In this document: in pieces, positions 1 through 7,116 of the stretch
Position numbering within the stretch: the first letter of the stretch is position 1
Layout: each line of letters begins with the position of its first letter
Notes under the pieces: model-generated
Databases searched by the model: none
What the model was told of the DNA's origin: nothing
What the model saw: only the letters and a program-made list of their open reading frames with translations
Source: Bermanella sp034111105
GTDB taxonomy: Bacteria; Pseudomonadota; Gammaproteobacteria; Pseudomonadales; Oceanobacteraceae
DNA length: 26,582 bases
NCBI GenBank assembly: GCA_034111105.1
Contig: JAWUXY010000065.1
Coordinates: 1 to 26,582, forward strand
Direction: 5' to 3'
Translations under genes and position numbers: made by a program

Positions 1-899
1 TCATTCCAAGAGCCGACATGATACTGGCTCGCAATTTGAACAACTCGTTGTTCAAAACGTTCAGCAATGGTGTCATCAACATAGATACGTTCCGTCGATG
101 TGCACATTTGCCCGGCATTTTCAAAGCTGCTGGCCACCGCACAGCGAGCGGCTTGTTCTATATCAGCGTCAGCCCTGACGATCATAGGGTCGTTGCCACC
201 TAACTCCATCACTAATCGTTTTAACTGGGTTGCAGCGTGAGCCATAATGTCTTTGCCCGCTTTTTGTGAGCCTGTAAATGCAATTAATTGCACATCACTC
301 TCAACCAACGTTTTGCCAGCGGTACCATCGCCATGAACAATATCGAACACACCCTCAGGTAGATGTGTTTTTAAATGTTCAAAAAATGCTTGAGCGATCA
401 GTGGGGTTTCTTCAGATGGTTTTAATACAACCGTGTTACCGGCCACCAGTGCTGGCACAATCAAGTTATTGGCCATCATAATTGGATAGTTCCACGGTGA
501 GATAACCGCCACAACACCCAGTGCCTTGTAATGTAAGGTGGTGCCACTGCCAAGCGATTTACTGCTCAAGGCTTTTTGTACGGAGTCTGCGTAGTAGCCA
601 CCGCTAAAAATAGCGCCTTCCACTTCGCCCATTGCACGGCGTAAATCTTTGCCCATTTCTTTGCTCAGCAATTCACTCAATTGATTTACATGGGGCTTAA
701 TGTGCGCGTAGGCGGCTTTGATTCTGCGTACTCGATCACCAACCGGTAGGGACTGCCATTGTTTTACGGCTTGCTGTGCGTTTGCCACTGTATTGTGGAT
801 ATCAGAGGCACAGCTTATTGGCAACTGGCCAAGTATCTCGCCAGTACTTGGGTTAAAAGAGGTTAAAAATTCAGTGGTTTGATTGATTGTTTCCATCAT
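1..899 (-). CDS. NAD(P)-dependent aldehyde dehydrogenase, 3'-truncated by the window edge
   Basis: Oxidises an aldehyde to its acid with NAD(P)+. The frame is open from the ATG at 899 to the window edge (299 codons), so the C-terminal third is missing. Seen: PWN with the oxyanion Asn137, a VVLKPSEETP cofactor-binding segment near 157-166, FTGS near 208-211, the general-base Glu232 in MELGGNDP, and the nucleophile Cys266 in FENAGQMCTSTERI. The pattern resembles the succinate-semialdehyde dehydrogenase branch, but the substrate cannot be fixed from sequence. There are two ATGs in a row (899 and 896); the first has a GGAAG about 5 nt upstream. An ArsR-type regulator lies just upstream on the same strand with a terminator between, and a palindrome shared by both promoters suggests co-regulation. 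Confidence 0.93.
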   Translation of the reverse strand, partial: MMETINQTTEFLTSFNPSTGEILGQLPISCASDIHNTVANAQQAVKQWQSLPVGDRVRRIKAAYAHIKPHVNQLSELLSKEMGKDLRRAMGEVEGAIFSGGYYADSVQKALSSKSLGSGTTLHYKALGVVAVISPWNYPIMMANNLIVPALVAGNTVVLKPSEETPLIAQAFFEHLKTHLPEGVFDIVHGDGTAGKTLVESDVQLIAFTGSQKAGKDIMAHAATQLKRLVMELGGNDPMIVRADADIEQAARCAVASSFENAGQMCTSTERIYVDDTIAERFEQRVVQIASQYHVGSWN

Positions 900-927
900 G
901 GCTTCCAGTTTCTAATGTGTAATTCTA

Positions 928-947
928 ATATTTAGATATCTATAAAT
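928..947. promoter_or_regulatory. Candidate ArsR-family operator in the aldehyde dehydrogenase promoter
   Basis: A 20-bp imperfect palindrome (16 of 20 positions symmetric) with half-site ATATTTAGA and centre AGATATCT, 29 bp before the aldehyde dehydrogenase start. A similar palindrome lies before the ArsR gene at 1342-1361. Operator function is inferred from symmetry, position and the shared half-site. Confidence 0.5.
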
Positions 948-965
948 TTCGATGTTCAATGGTCT

Positions 966-1006
966 AAAAAAACCTAAGTGAATGTCATCATCCGTAACTT
1001 AGGTTT
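966..1006 (-). terminator. Rho-independent terminator of the ArsR gene
   Basis: On the minus strand a 10-bp stem (997-1006 with 970-979) encloses a 17-nt loop and runs into a T tract at 966-972. It lies 15 bp after the ArsR stop. The long loop makes it moderate rather than strong. It separates the ArsR gene from the aldehyde dehydrogenase gene, which therefore probably has its own promoter. Confidence 0.65.
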
Positions 1007-1021
1007 CGTTTATATGTTTGA

Positions 1022-1327
1022 TTAAAGCTCTGTTTTTAATGCGCTTAAAAAGCGCTGAATATTCGCTTCATCTCGTTGATAGTAAGTCCAAGCGCCGATT
1101 CTATTTGAGCGAACCATACCGGCTCGCTGCAATGCGGCTAAGTAGACAGATACCGTCGATTGAGAAAGTCCCGCTTTTTCTTGAATAATACTGACACAGA
1201 CCCCTTCTTTGTCGGCATCAACCAATTGTTCAGCCACATCAAAGTTCGCTTTAGGGTTTTTGAGCCAGCGGACGATATCCATACGCAATGGGTTACCAAG
1301 CGCTTTGATCACTTCATTCAGATCCAT
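1022..1327 (-). CDS. ArsR/SmtB-family winged-helix transcriptional repressor
   Basis: A 101-residue helix-turn-helix protein of the usual ArsR length. The N-terminal helix starts LNEVIKALGNPLRMDIVRWL, which is typical of the family; the recognition helix is around SQSTVSVYLAALQRAGMV (about 54-71), followed by the wing RSNRIGAWTYYQRDE. Only one cysteine (GVCVS) is present and no CxC metal motif, so classic arsenic or metal sensing through ELCVC-type ligands is unlikely; redox, sulfur or small-molecule sensing is possible. ATG at 1327; an ATG 6 bp upstream is out of frame. The Shine-Dalgarno is weak. Palindromes before this gene and before the aldehyde dehydrogenase suggest autoregulation plus control of the dehydrogenase. 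Confidence 0.9.
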   Translation of the reverse strand: MDLNEVIKALGNPLRMDIVRWLKNPKANFDVAEQLVDADKEGVCVSIIQEKAGLSQSTVSVYLAALQRAGMVRSNRIGAWTYYQRDEANIQRFLSALKTEL

Positions 1328-1341
1328 TTCATCGTCTTATG

Positions 1342-1361
1342 ATATTTAGAATTCTCGATAT
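1342..1361. promoter_or_regulatory. Candidate ArsR-family operator (autoregulatory)
   Basis: A 20-bp imperfect palindrome centred on GAATTC (16 of 20 positions symmetric), 15 bp upstream of the ArsR ATG. Its half-site ATATTTAGA is identical to that of the palindrome at 928-947. Bound repressor here would block transcription or initiation of its own gene. Function is inferred. Confidence 0.5.
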
Positions 1362-1442
1362 TACGATTTAGAGGTCGATTTGTCGAGACTTAGATGTCAC
1401 GCAGGTATTTAGCAATGCGGTTAATGAGCAAAATATGGACGT

Positions 1443-1480
1443 TTACCAGCCAAAGAGCGATTCGCTTTTTTGGCTGGTAA
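1443..1480. repeat. Long near-perfect hairpin between ccoG and the ArsR gene
   Basis: Arms 1443-1454 and 1469-1480 form 12 perfect base pairs; the interior 1456-1466 is itself self-complementary, so almost the whole 38 bp can fold. It lies 19 bp after the ccoG stop on the minus strand. No T tract follows on that strand, so it is more likely an mRNA 3'-end stabiliser or a weak terminator than a textbook intrinsic terminator. Confidence 0.6.
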
Positions 1481-1498
1481 GTGGCTGGCGGGTGTTTA

Positions 1499-2914
1499 TT
1501 AAAGGTTTCTTGGTGCGAAAAAGGTGCCCTCAAGGGCGTCTTGGATGACGCCATTGTGTTTGATTAAAATTTCAATGGATTGCTTACCTTCAATTGGGCA
1601 TTCCACTTGGCAAGAAACCCTGAGTGCTAAACCTGCCTTTTGCCCTGGAATGATGTGCAGCTCGTCGCCCCCTGAAATAAACAACCCTGGATGGTTTATT
1701 GCCACCGTAAACGCCGCAGTTTGCGCTGTTTTATTGAGAATGTTGAGCGTGAATGCATTGCTGACATTCAGTTCGCTATAAAAATATAAGTGGCCGCGGT
1801 CACGACTTAAATGAAATTCGTAATCGTCTTTTGTAAAAATTTGCATGGCAAACAAAGACACAGATACGGTTAGGGCCAACAAATAACCCCATAGGCGTGG
1901 TCGTTGTTTAGGTAGCCAGTTTTTCAGCTGTTCAAGTTTTGTCTGTGTGTTGGGAGTATTAGCGGCTTCGTTACTAAACTGAATAAGCCCTTTGGGTAAG
2001 CTTAAGTTGTCCATGATGCTGTCGCATGCGTCAATGCAGGCGCCGCAATCAATGCAGGCATATTGTAAGCCTTGACGAATATCGATACCCACAGGGCACA
2101 CTTGCACGCATAGCTTGCAGTCAACACAATCACCTGTTGCACTGTTTTCAGACGTTGATTTTTTATGCTTACGCGGTTCACCGCGATCAACGTCATAACT
2201 GACTTTTAAGGTTTTTTTGTCAACCATGACCGATTGAAAGCGAGCATAAGGGCACATATGCAAACACACTTGCTCACGCAACCAGCCTGCGTTGATATAG
2301 GTCAGCAAGGTAAAAAAACATAACCAAAAAATAACTTCATGGTTGGCTGATGCCGTCACGATTTGTTGCCAAAGGCCCATGCCTGTTTCAAAGTAGGCCA
2401 CGAAGGTAAACCCTGTAATAAAGGCAATCACGAGCCAAATAACATGCTTACTCAATAGAGCTGGCAGGTTGCGTTTTAAAAATGACTTTTTATGATCTTT
2501 GAGTCGTTTATTGCGTGAGCCTTCGGTTTTTTCTTCGACCCATGTAAATATCATGCTCCAAACCGTTTGTGGGCAACTAAAACCACACCAAATTCGACCT
2601 GCAATATTTGCCGCAATAAACAGCGCAAAAGCACTGCCCATGGCAAGCCAAGTCAGCATGAGTAGGTCATCTGGCCAAAAGGTTATACCAAATAAATGCA
2701 GCACATGTTTATCAAGATCCATCCATAATAATGGGGCATCATTGATCGTGAGCCATGGCGCAAGCAAAAACATAAAGATGAGCGGCGCGCTACTGAAGCG
2801 GCGGATAAGTTGATAACGTCCTTTTGCTAGACGTATGGCCTCATTGTGAAGTGTGGCATCAACAATAGGGCGGTCTTGGTCATCAAGGTTTGTAGTGGGA
2901 ATGAGTTGGGACAT
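1499..2914 (-). CDS. ccoG: Cytochrome c oxidase accessory protein CcoG (RdxA/FixG family)
   Basis: Membrane-bound polyferredoxin needed for maturation of cbb3-type cytochrome oxidase, with a proposed role in copper reduction. The 471 residues match the family length. Seen: transmembrane segments in the first 200 residues; the conserved CGFSCPQTVW and QVCLHMCPYARFQS motifs; two 4Fe-4S clusters of bacterial ferredoxin type in CVDCKLCVQVCPVG and CIDCGACIDACD; a further membrane segment near 340-360; and a C-terminal periplasmic immunoglobulin-like domain (family knowledge). The ccoNOPQ and ccoS genes are not in the window. The upstream gene on the same strand is a sigma54 activator. The 136-nt gap before ccoG contains a foldable leader whose right arm covers the GATGAG ribosome-site region. 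Confidence 0.95.
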   Translation of the reverse strand: MSQLIPTTNLDDQDRPIVDATLHNEAIRLAKGRYQLIRRFSSAPLIFMFLLAPWLTINDAPLLWMDLDKHVLHLFGITFWPDDLLMLTWLAMGSAFALFIAANIAGRIWCGFSCPQTVWSMIFTWVEEKTEGSRNKRLKDHKKSFLKRNLPALLSKHVIWLVIAFITGFTFVAYFETGMGLWQQIVTASANHEVIFWLCFFTLLTYINAGWLREQVCLHMCPYARFQSVMVDKKTLKVSYDVDRGEPRKHKKSTSENSATGDCVDCKLCVQVCPVGIDIRQGLQYACIDCGACIDACDSIMDNLSLPKGLIQFSNEAANTPNTQTKLEQLKNWLPKQRPRLWGYLLALTVSVSLFAMQIFTKDDYEFHLSRDRGHLYFYSELNVSNAFTLNILNKTAQTAAFTVAINHPGLFISGGDELHIIPGQKAGLALRVSCQVECPIEGKQSIEILIKHNGVIQDALEGTFFAPRNL

Positions 2915-2925
2915 ACTGCTTTTTT

Positions 2926-3019
2926 CTCATCAAAAAGGGTTTATTCTGCTTACCCTTCAGCAAGGCGTGTTCCAACTACACAACCTTGATGGTACGGGGC
3001 CTGAACCGTTTTTGATGAG
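2926..3019 (-). promoter_or_regulatory. Structured ccoG leader that may mask the ribosome-binding site
   Basis: Perfect 11-bp inverted repeats (3009-3019 and 2926-2936) flank a 72-bp interior with a second pair, TTCAG/CTGAA, and an inner AAGGT/GCCTT pair, all nested in the same order. On the ccoG mRNA the downstream arm contains GATGAG, the only Shine-Dalgarno-like sequence before the ATG at 2914, so folding would hide it. A 27-codon frame (3033 to 2950, minus) begins just upstream of the first arm and runs through the interior, but has no ribosome site. Regulatory function is inferred. Confidence 0.35.
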
Positions 3020-3050
3020 TAAAAGCGCGACATGTAGTCACGATATATCG

Positions 3051-4496
3051 TTACTTGGTAATTAAGCCCAGTTTTTTCATACGTGAGCGCAGTGTGCTGG
3101 CGGGTAGACCTAATAGGTGAGCGGCACCTTGTTCGCCTGCTATCTTGCCATTGCAGTATCGTAATGCGTGTTCAATATGTTGTGCTTCCGCTTGTTGCAA
3201 TGAAACGGGTTTGTTTTGATTACAGGCGCTGCTTGCATGGGCGGTGTTGGAGTGCGGCATCGGCATTAAATGAAATAAACCGGTTTGGTGCAAAATGGCG
3301 CTGTGTTCAACCCAGTTTTGTAATTCACGAATATTGCCTGGCCAGTCATAATGGCTTGCCCATTTTAACGACGGCATGTGCAGGCCTTGATAGGGCTTGT
3401 TCATGTTTTGAAACGCTTTTTGCGCAAAGCCATTGATCAGCATGGGCAAGTCAGGTTTGCGTGCATTAAGTGAAGGGACATTAATTGCGAACACATTTAA
3501 GCGATAATATAGATCCATTCTAAACAAATTTTGGTCAACCGCTTGTTTTAAATCTTTATTACTGGCGGCAATAATTCGCACGTTTACTTTAATGGTTTGC
3601 GTGCCGCCGACTCGTTCGAATTCACCTTCTTGTAGCACACGCAGTAATTTTACTTGCGCGTCCATGGGGAGCTCACTGATTTCATCAAGAAACAGCGTGC
3701 CATTGTGTGCCAGTTCAAAGCGACCAATTCGGCGTTGAATCGCCCCAGTAAATGCGCCTTTTTCATGACCGAATAGTTCGCTGTCAACCAGTCCTTGCGG
3801 GATCGCGCCGCAGTTGAGTTTGACCATGGCATGTTGGCTGTGGTTGCTTTGTTCGTGAATGGCGCGCGCCACAAGCTCTTTACCGGTACCGCTTTCGCCA
3901 AGTATTAAAATATTAGCAAGTGTCGGTGCCGCTAATGCAATTTGTTCTTTTAGGTGCCTGATGGGTTCGCTTTGACCAATGATTTCACTTAGAAAAACAG
4001 AATCGATTTCTTCTTGCAGATAATGATTTTCGGCTTGTAGTTTTTCTTTTAAAAAGCGGTTTTCAGTCAAGGCGTGTTTAAGGTTGTCTTCAATGCGTTT
4101 ACGTTCGCTGATGTTTTTAAATACAACCACGGCCCCATGAATTTTATTGTCTAAAATAATGGGAGTTGCACTGTATTCAACTGAAAAGTGAGTGCCGTCT
4201 TTACACCAGAACACTTCGTTTTCTTTGGTACGGGTAATGCCATCTTGTAAGCATTGATAAATTGGGCACTCAGTTTGAGGGTAGTGGCTGCCGTCAGCAT
4301 GACTGTGATGATGAAAACCATGGATACTTTTGCCGATTAAATCCTCATCGCACCAGCCGGTGAGCTTTTCAGCGGCTGGGTTGACGAATGTGGCGAAGCC
4401 ATTTGCATCTAAGCCATAAACCCCTTCAGACATGGATTCCAGTATTGATTGGTAGCGCTCTATTAATGTTTGGGTATTGAAAGGTGGTGACGACAT
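3051..4496 (-). CDS. PAS-domain sigma54-dependent transcriptional activator (NtrC family)
   Basis: An enhancer-binding protein that opens sigma54 promoters by ATP hydrolysis. Domains: N-terminal PAS (about 10-135) ending in a PAC-like VVVFKNISERK; a short coiled coil (about 140-165); the AAA+ domain with Walker A GESGTGKE, the sigma54-contact loop GAFTGA, Walker B GTLFLDEI and the late WPGNIREL; and a Fis-type helix-turn-helix at the C-terminus (GAAHLLGLPASTLRSRMKKL). The PAS domain has an unusual His/Cys-rich stretch (HHHSHADGSHYPQTECPIYQC) that could bind haem or metal. There is no receiver domain, so the signal is probably sensed directly. ATG at 4496 is used here; an in-frame TTG at 4508 is possible, and neither has a clear Shine-Dalgarno. 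The target is unknown, and I found no convincing sigma54 promoter before ccoG or the DyP gene. Confidence 0.92.
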   Translation of the reverse strand: MSSPPFNTQTLIERYQSILESMSEGVYGLDANGFATFVNPAAEKLTGWCDEDLIGKSIHGFHHHSHADGSHYPQTECPIYQCLQDGITRTKENEVFWCKDGTHFSVEYSATPIILDNKIHGAVVVFKNISERKRIEDNLKHALTENRFLKEKLQAENHYLQEEIDSVFLSEIIGQSEPIRHLKEQIALAAPTLANILILGESGTGKELVARAIHEQSNHSQHAMVKLNCGAIPQGLVDSELFGHEKGAFTGAIQRRIGRFELAHNGTLFLDEISELPMDAQVKLLRVLQEGEFERVGGTQTIKVNVRIIAASNKDLKQAVDQNLFRMDLYYRLNVFAINVPSLNARKPDLPMLINGFAQKAFQNMNKPYQGLHMPSLKWASHYDWPGNIRELQNWVEHSAILHQTGLFHLMPMPHSNTAHASSACNQNKPVSLQQAEAQHIEHALRYCNGKIAGEQGAAHLLGLPASTLRSRMKKLGLITK

Positions 4497-4700
4497 ATCA
4501 AATAGCAATCAAAAAGAAAAACATATTAGTATTTTAGGTGATATTTAGCGAGTTTTGTAATGAATTGAGTAAATAGCAGTCGTTTTTACCAATAAACACA
4601 CGGCTTGAGTGGTTTATAATAATGAAAGTTGCATTGGGCTAAATTTGCATTATTGTCGTATAGCTTTAAGTGTTATCGAATAAAAAGACGTAAGGATTAG

Positions 4701-5585
4701 ATGATGGATTTGAGTATTGTACAAACGGGTATTTTTGATGATGTACCCTTGCATGGCCGGTTTTTATTTTTCCAATTGCGTCATGAGGCCACAGGCGAGG
4801 CAGTAAAGCAGTGCTTAACAGGGCTTGCGTCCCAAGTTGACGGCACTTCGGTTGTAATGGGGTTGGGGGATGCCACATTAAATGCATTGAATGTTCAGCA
4901 TTTAGAATCATTGCACTTTCCTAGTTATGACACCCGTGGCGTACAAGTTCCATCGACTCCTGCGGCCTTATGGTTATGGCTGCGAGGTGATGACTTAGGC
5001 GAAATGACATTGGCCGCACAATCATTACTCGCCACGGTAAAAGCAACGTATGAACTGGACAATGCCATTGATTCATTTAAATACAAAGATGGCCGAGATT
5101 TAACGGGTTATGAAGATGGTACTGAAAACCCGGAAGGGGATGAGGCCTTTGATGCTGCTTTTAGTCAGCAACCAGCGGGCGCTTCTTATGTGGCGGTTCA
5201 ACAATGGCAGCATGATTTGGCGCATTTTAAAGCCCAAAGCCAAGATCATCAGGATGAGACCATTGGTCGTCGCTTAAGTGATAACAAAGAGATGGACGAT
5301 GCACCAGAATCGGCTCACGTTAAGCGCACAGAGCAAGAAGCGTTTGATCCCGACACCTTTTTGCTGCGCCGCTCTATGGCATACGGTGAAGGTGTAAATG
5401 CTGGTCTTGTCTTCCAGTCCTTTTCGTTTAGTACGCAATCGTATTCTAAAATGCTGGCTAAAATGGTGGGTGAAGAAGACGGTATTGTAGACGCTTTATT
5501 TAGCTTTACGCGTCCGGTGACGGGGGCGTTCTTTTGGTGCCCACCAATGAAGGATGGTCAGCCGGATTTATCCTCTATTTTTTAA
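4701..5585 (+). CDS. DyP-type haem peroxidase (class B, YfeX-like)
   Basis: Haem peroxidase that oxidises dyes, phenolics or porphyrins with H2O2. At 294 residues it matches class B proteins such as YfeX. Seen: the family GxxDG motif as GYEDGTENP with the distal Asp139; the proximal haem ligand His206 in ESAHVKRT; and the distal Arg within FLLRRSMAYG (223-224). No Tat signal, so it is cytoplasmic or loaded into an encapsulin; no encapsulin gene is in the window. Two ATGs (4701 and 4704); AAGGA sits 7 nt before the first. A perfect TATAAT at 4615-4620 is a possible -10, with no good -35. It is divergent from the sigma54 activator and ends at a strong terminator. Confidence 0.93.
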   Translation: MMDLSIVQTGIFDDVPLHGRFLFFQLRHEATGEAVKQCLTGLASQVDGTSVVMGLGDATLNALNVQHLESLHFPSYDTRGVQVPSTPAALWLWLRGDDLGEMTLAAQSLLATVKATYELDNAIDSFKYKDGRDLTGYEDGTENPEGDEAFDAAFSQQPAGASYVAVQQWQHDLAHFKAQSQDHQDETIGRRLSDNKEMDDAPESAHVKRTEQEAFDPDTFLLRRSMAYGEGVNAGLVFQSFSFSTQSYSKMLAKMVGEEDGIVDALFSFTRPVTGAFFWCPPMKDGQPDLSSIF

Positions 5586-5610
5586 GCAATTGAAAAGTGA
5601 ATGCAAACAA

Positions 5611-5640
5611 AAAAGCCGATGATGCAAATCATCGGCTTTT
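5611..5640. terminator. Bidirectional rho-independent terminator
   Basis: A perfect 13-bp stem (5611-5623 with 5628-5640) closed by a GCAA tetraloop, with A/T runs on both sides. It lies between the convergent DyP peroxidase and small membrane protein genes and should serve both. Confidence 0.92.
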
Positions 5641-5670
5641 CTTGTTTTTACACCATGGCGTTAATGATGC

Positions 5671-5949
5671 TTATTTGTTGCCCCAAATTTTTGCAACCGC
5701 GCGCTCATTGCCCAGTAAACCCACTACAAAGCACACCAGCGAGGCACATGAAAACACCACCACGGGTATTAAGAAGCCATACCCTTCACCGTTCCACGTA
5801 AATACACACACCAATACGGCCAGTAGGCTAAACAATGAGGCTACCGCCAGTAAAATGGTGCGTTGTGACGCTTTATAGTTGAAGGCATCATCGCCGGATT
5901 CAAATACAGTCAAGATAGGGGCGAATAGTGTTCTTAGGAATGCTTTCAT
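5671..5949 (-). CDS. Small conserved-type inner membrane protein, function unknown
   Basis: A 92-residue protein. An N-terminal amphipathic part (MKAFLRTLFAPILTVFESGD) is followed by two hydrophobic segments, about 31-50 and 58-79, with a short polar turn, and a charged tail ending AVAKIWGNK. A two-helix membrane hairpin is likely. The FESGDDAF and GLLGNERAVAKIWGN segments look like conserved family signatures, but no function is known to me. ATG at 5949; only a weak AGAAG upstream. It is divergent from the LysR gene and shares the DyP terminator. Membrane character and clean boundaries support it as a real gene. Confidence 0.75.
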   Translation of the reverse strand: MKAFLRTLFAPILTVFESGDDAFNYKASQRTILLAVASLFSLLAVLVCVFTWNGEGYGFLIPVVVFSCASLVCFVVGLLGNERAVAKIWGNK

Positions 5950-6045
5950 GGCGTGATACTTCTGAATGTAAGGAGATTGTGGCTATTTTGCGCAAAAAAC
6001 CATGAGGACACAATGGCTACAGACATTCACAGTTGCGTGTGGTTT

Positions 6046-6062
6046 GATTAATTCTATTAATC
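6046..6062. promoter_or_regulatory. Palindrome in the lysR promoter, candidate autoregulatory site
   Basis: GATTAAT and ATTAATC, 7-bp perfect arms around TCT, 28 bp before the LysR start. The symmetry fits the T-N11-A rule for LysR-type regulators. The half-site GATTAATT recurs, on the opposite strand, in the pirin promoter at 7074-7081. Function is inferred. Confidence 0.4.
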
Positions 6063-6089
6063 TTTACTTGCCTTTTATAGGTTTGGCTT

Positions 6090-7001
6090 ATGAATGTGAC
6101 CGTTAAACAACTGCGTATTTTTATTGAAGTGGCGCGTAAACGTTCCTTTGCGGCCGCGGCTAAACAGCTGCATTTAAGTCAGCCCGCGATTTCGTTAGCG
6201 ATTCAGAATTTAGAGCAGCATATTGGCGGTAAGCTGTTTGATCGTAATACCCGCCACTTGGAATTAACCCCAGAAGGGCAGTTGTTTTATCCCACAGCAA
6301 CCAACTTATTAACGCAATGGTCAGACGCATTAGAGGACGTAAATAATTTATTTACACTTAAGCGTGGCAAATTAAATATGGCGGTCATGCCATCGTTTGC
6401 CTCTAATGATTTACCTGACATTGCTGCCCTCTACCATAAGCAATACCCGCATATTAATTTAGCCATCAATAGTATTGTGATGGATGACGCCATTGAAAAT
6501 GTACGCAAAGGGCACTGTGAATTAGCGATTATGTTTGCTGGGCAAAACATGCAAGGGGTCGAATTTACACCTTTATTCAGTGATCAATTTATGCTGATTT
6601 ATGCGCAATCCTATGCATCTCAATTAGATGGCATAAGTGAATCGAATAGCCTGAACGCTCTATTGGGTTTGCCCATGATTGCTATGGATAAAGATTCGAG
6701 TGTACGTGGCTGGGTGGATGAGGTTATTCAAACCTATGGCGTGCTGCCTAAGATTGTAGCCGAAGTGAATCAGCTAGAGACGCTGGGGCGGTTAGTTGCT
6801 AAGGGTATGGGCGTTGGGATTGTGCCGAGTTTATGCCGAGAACAAATGCAGTCTTTTGGTTTAATTATGCAACCTTTACCCGCAGAATTATTAACGCGCG
6901 AAGTGGGCATCGTCACGCCAATGAACCAAGGTTTATCAAGTGCAGGGCAAGCAATGATCAGTGTGTTGACTGATTTTTATGCGCATAAAAAAAGTAAATA
7001 A
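6090..7001 (+). CDS. LysR-family transcriptional regulator
   Basis: A 303-residue LysR-type protein of standard length. The N-terminal winged helix-turn-helix is clear: LRIFIEVARKRSFAAAAKQLHLSQPAISLAIQNLEQHIGGKLFDR, then LTPEGQLFYPTA. A linker helix and a periplasmic-binding-protein-like effector domain follow (about 90-300). AGG lies about 10 nt before the ATG. The downstream gene in the same direction is a pirin, and the 115-bp gap between them has a near-canonical LysR box, so the pirin gene is the likely target. The effector is unknown. No terminator follows the gene, so read-through into pirin is possible. Confidence 0.93.
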   Translation: MNVTVKQLRIFIEVARKRSFAAAAKQLHLSQPAISLAIQNLEQHIGGKLFDRNTRHLELTPEGQLFYPTATNLLTQWSDALEDVNNLFTLKRGKLNMAVMPSFASNDLPDIAALYHKQYPHINLAINSIVMDDAIENVRKGHCELAIMFAGQNMQGVEFTPLFSDQFMLIYAQSYASQLDGISESNSLNALLGLPMIAMDKDSSVRGWVDEVIQTYGVLPKIVAEVNQLETLGRLVAKGMGVGIVPSLCREQMQSFGLIMQPLPAELLTREVGIVTPMNQGLSSAGQAMISVLTDFYAHKKSK

Positions 7002-7023
7002 CAGCCCAGTGCCATGCAAATTT

Positions 7024-7046
7024 ATGTATCAACCATTTCGATACAT
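7024..7046. promoter_or_regulatory. LysR-type box upstream of the pirin gene
   Basis: ATGTATC and GATACAT, 7-bp perfect arms separated by 9 bp. This contains the classic ATC-N9-GAT (T-N11-A) LysR box. It lies about 70 bp before the pirin ATG, directly upstream of a plausible -35 (CTGACA, 7049-7054), which is the usual activating position. The adjacent LysR gene is the obvious regulator; this is inferred. Confidence 0.55.
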
Positions 7047-7116
7047 TACTGACAATTTATGAATCATTCTCTTAATTAATCTCCTTTACACTGAATTTAA
7101 CATTGGAGATAAGCTC

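Noticed and set aside
2926..3019. Integron attC-like site between ccoG and the sigma54 activator
   Set aside because: Inverted repeats are present but the GTTRRRY and RYYYAAC core sites are not paired at the ends, and no cassette or integrase is nearby.
2915..3050. FNR/Anr box (TTGAT-N4-ATCAA) before ccoG
   Set aside because: Only separate half-sites occur; none has the correct spacing and partner.
5597..5878. Plus-strand frames of 66 and 93 codons over 5597-5878
   Set aside because: They start inside the DyP terminator and are antisense shadows of the small membrane protein gene at 5671-5949.
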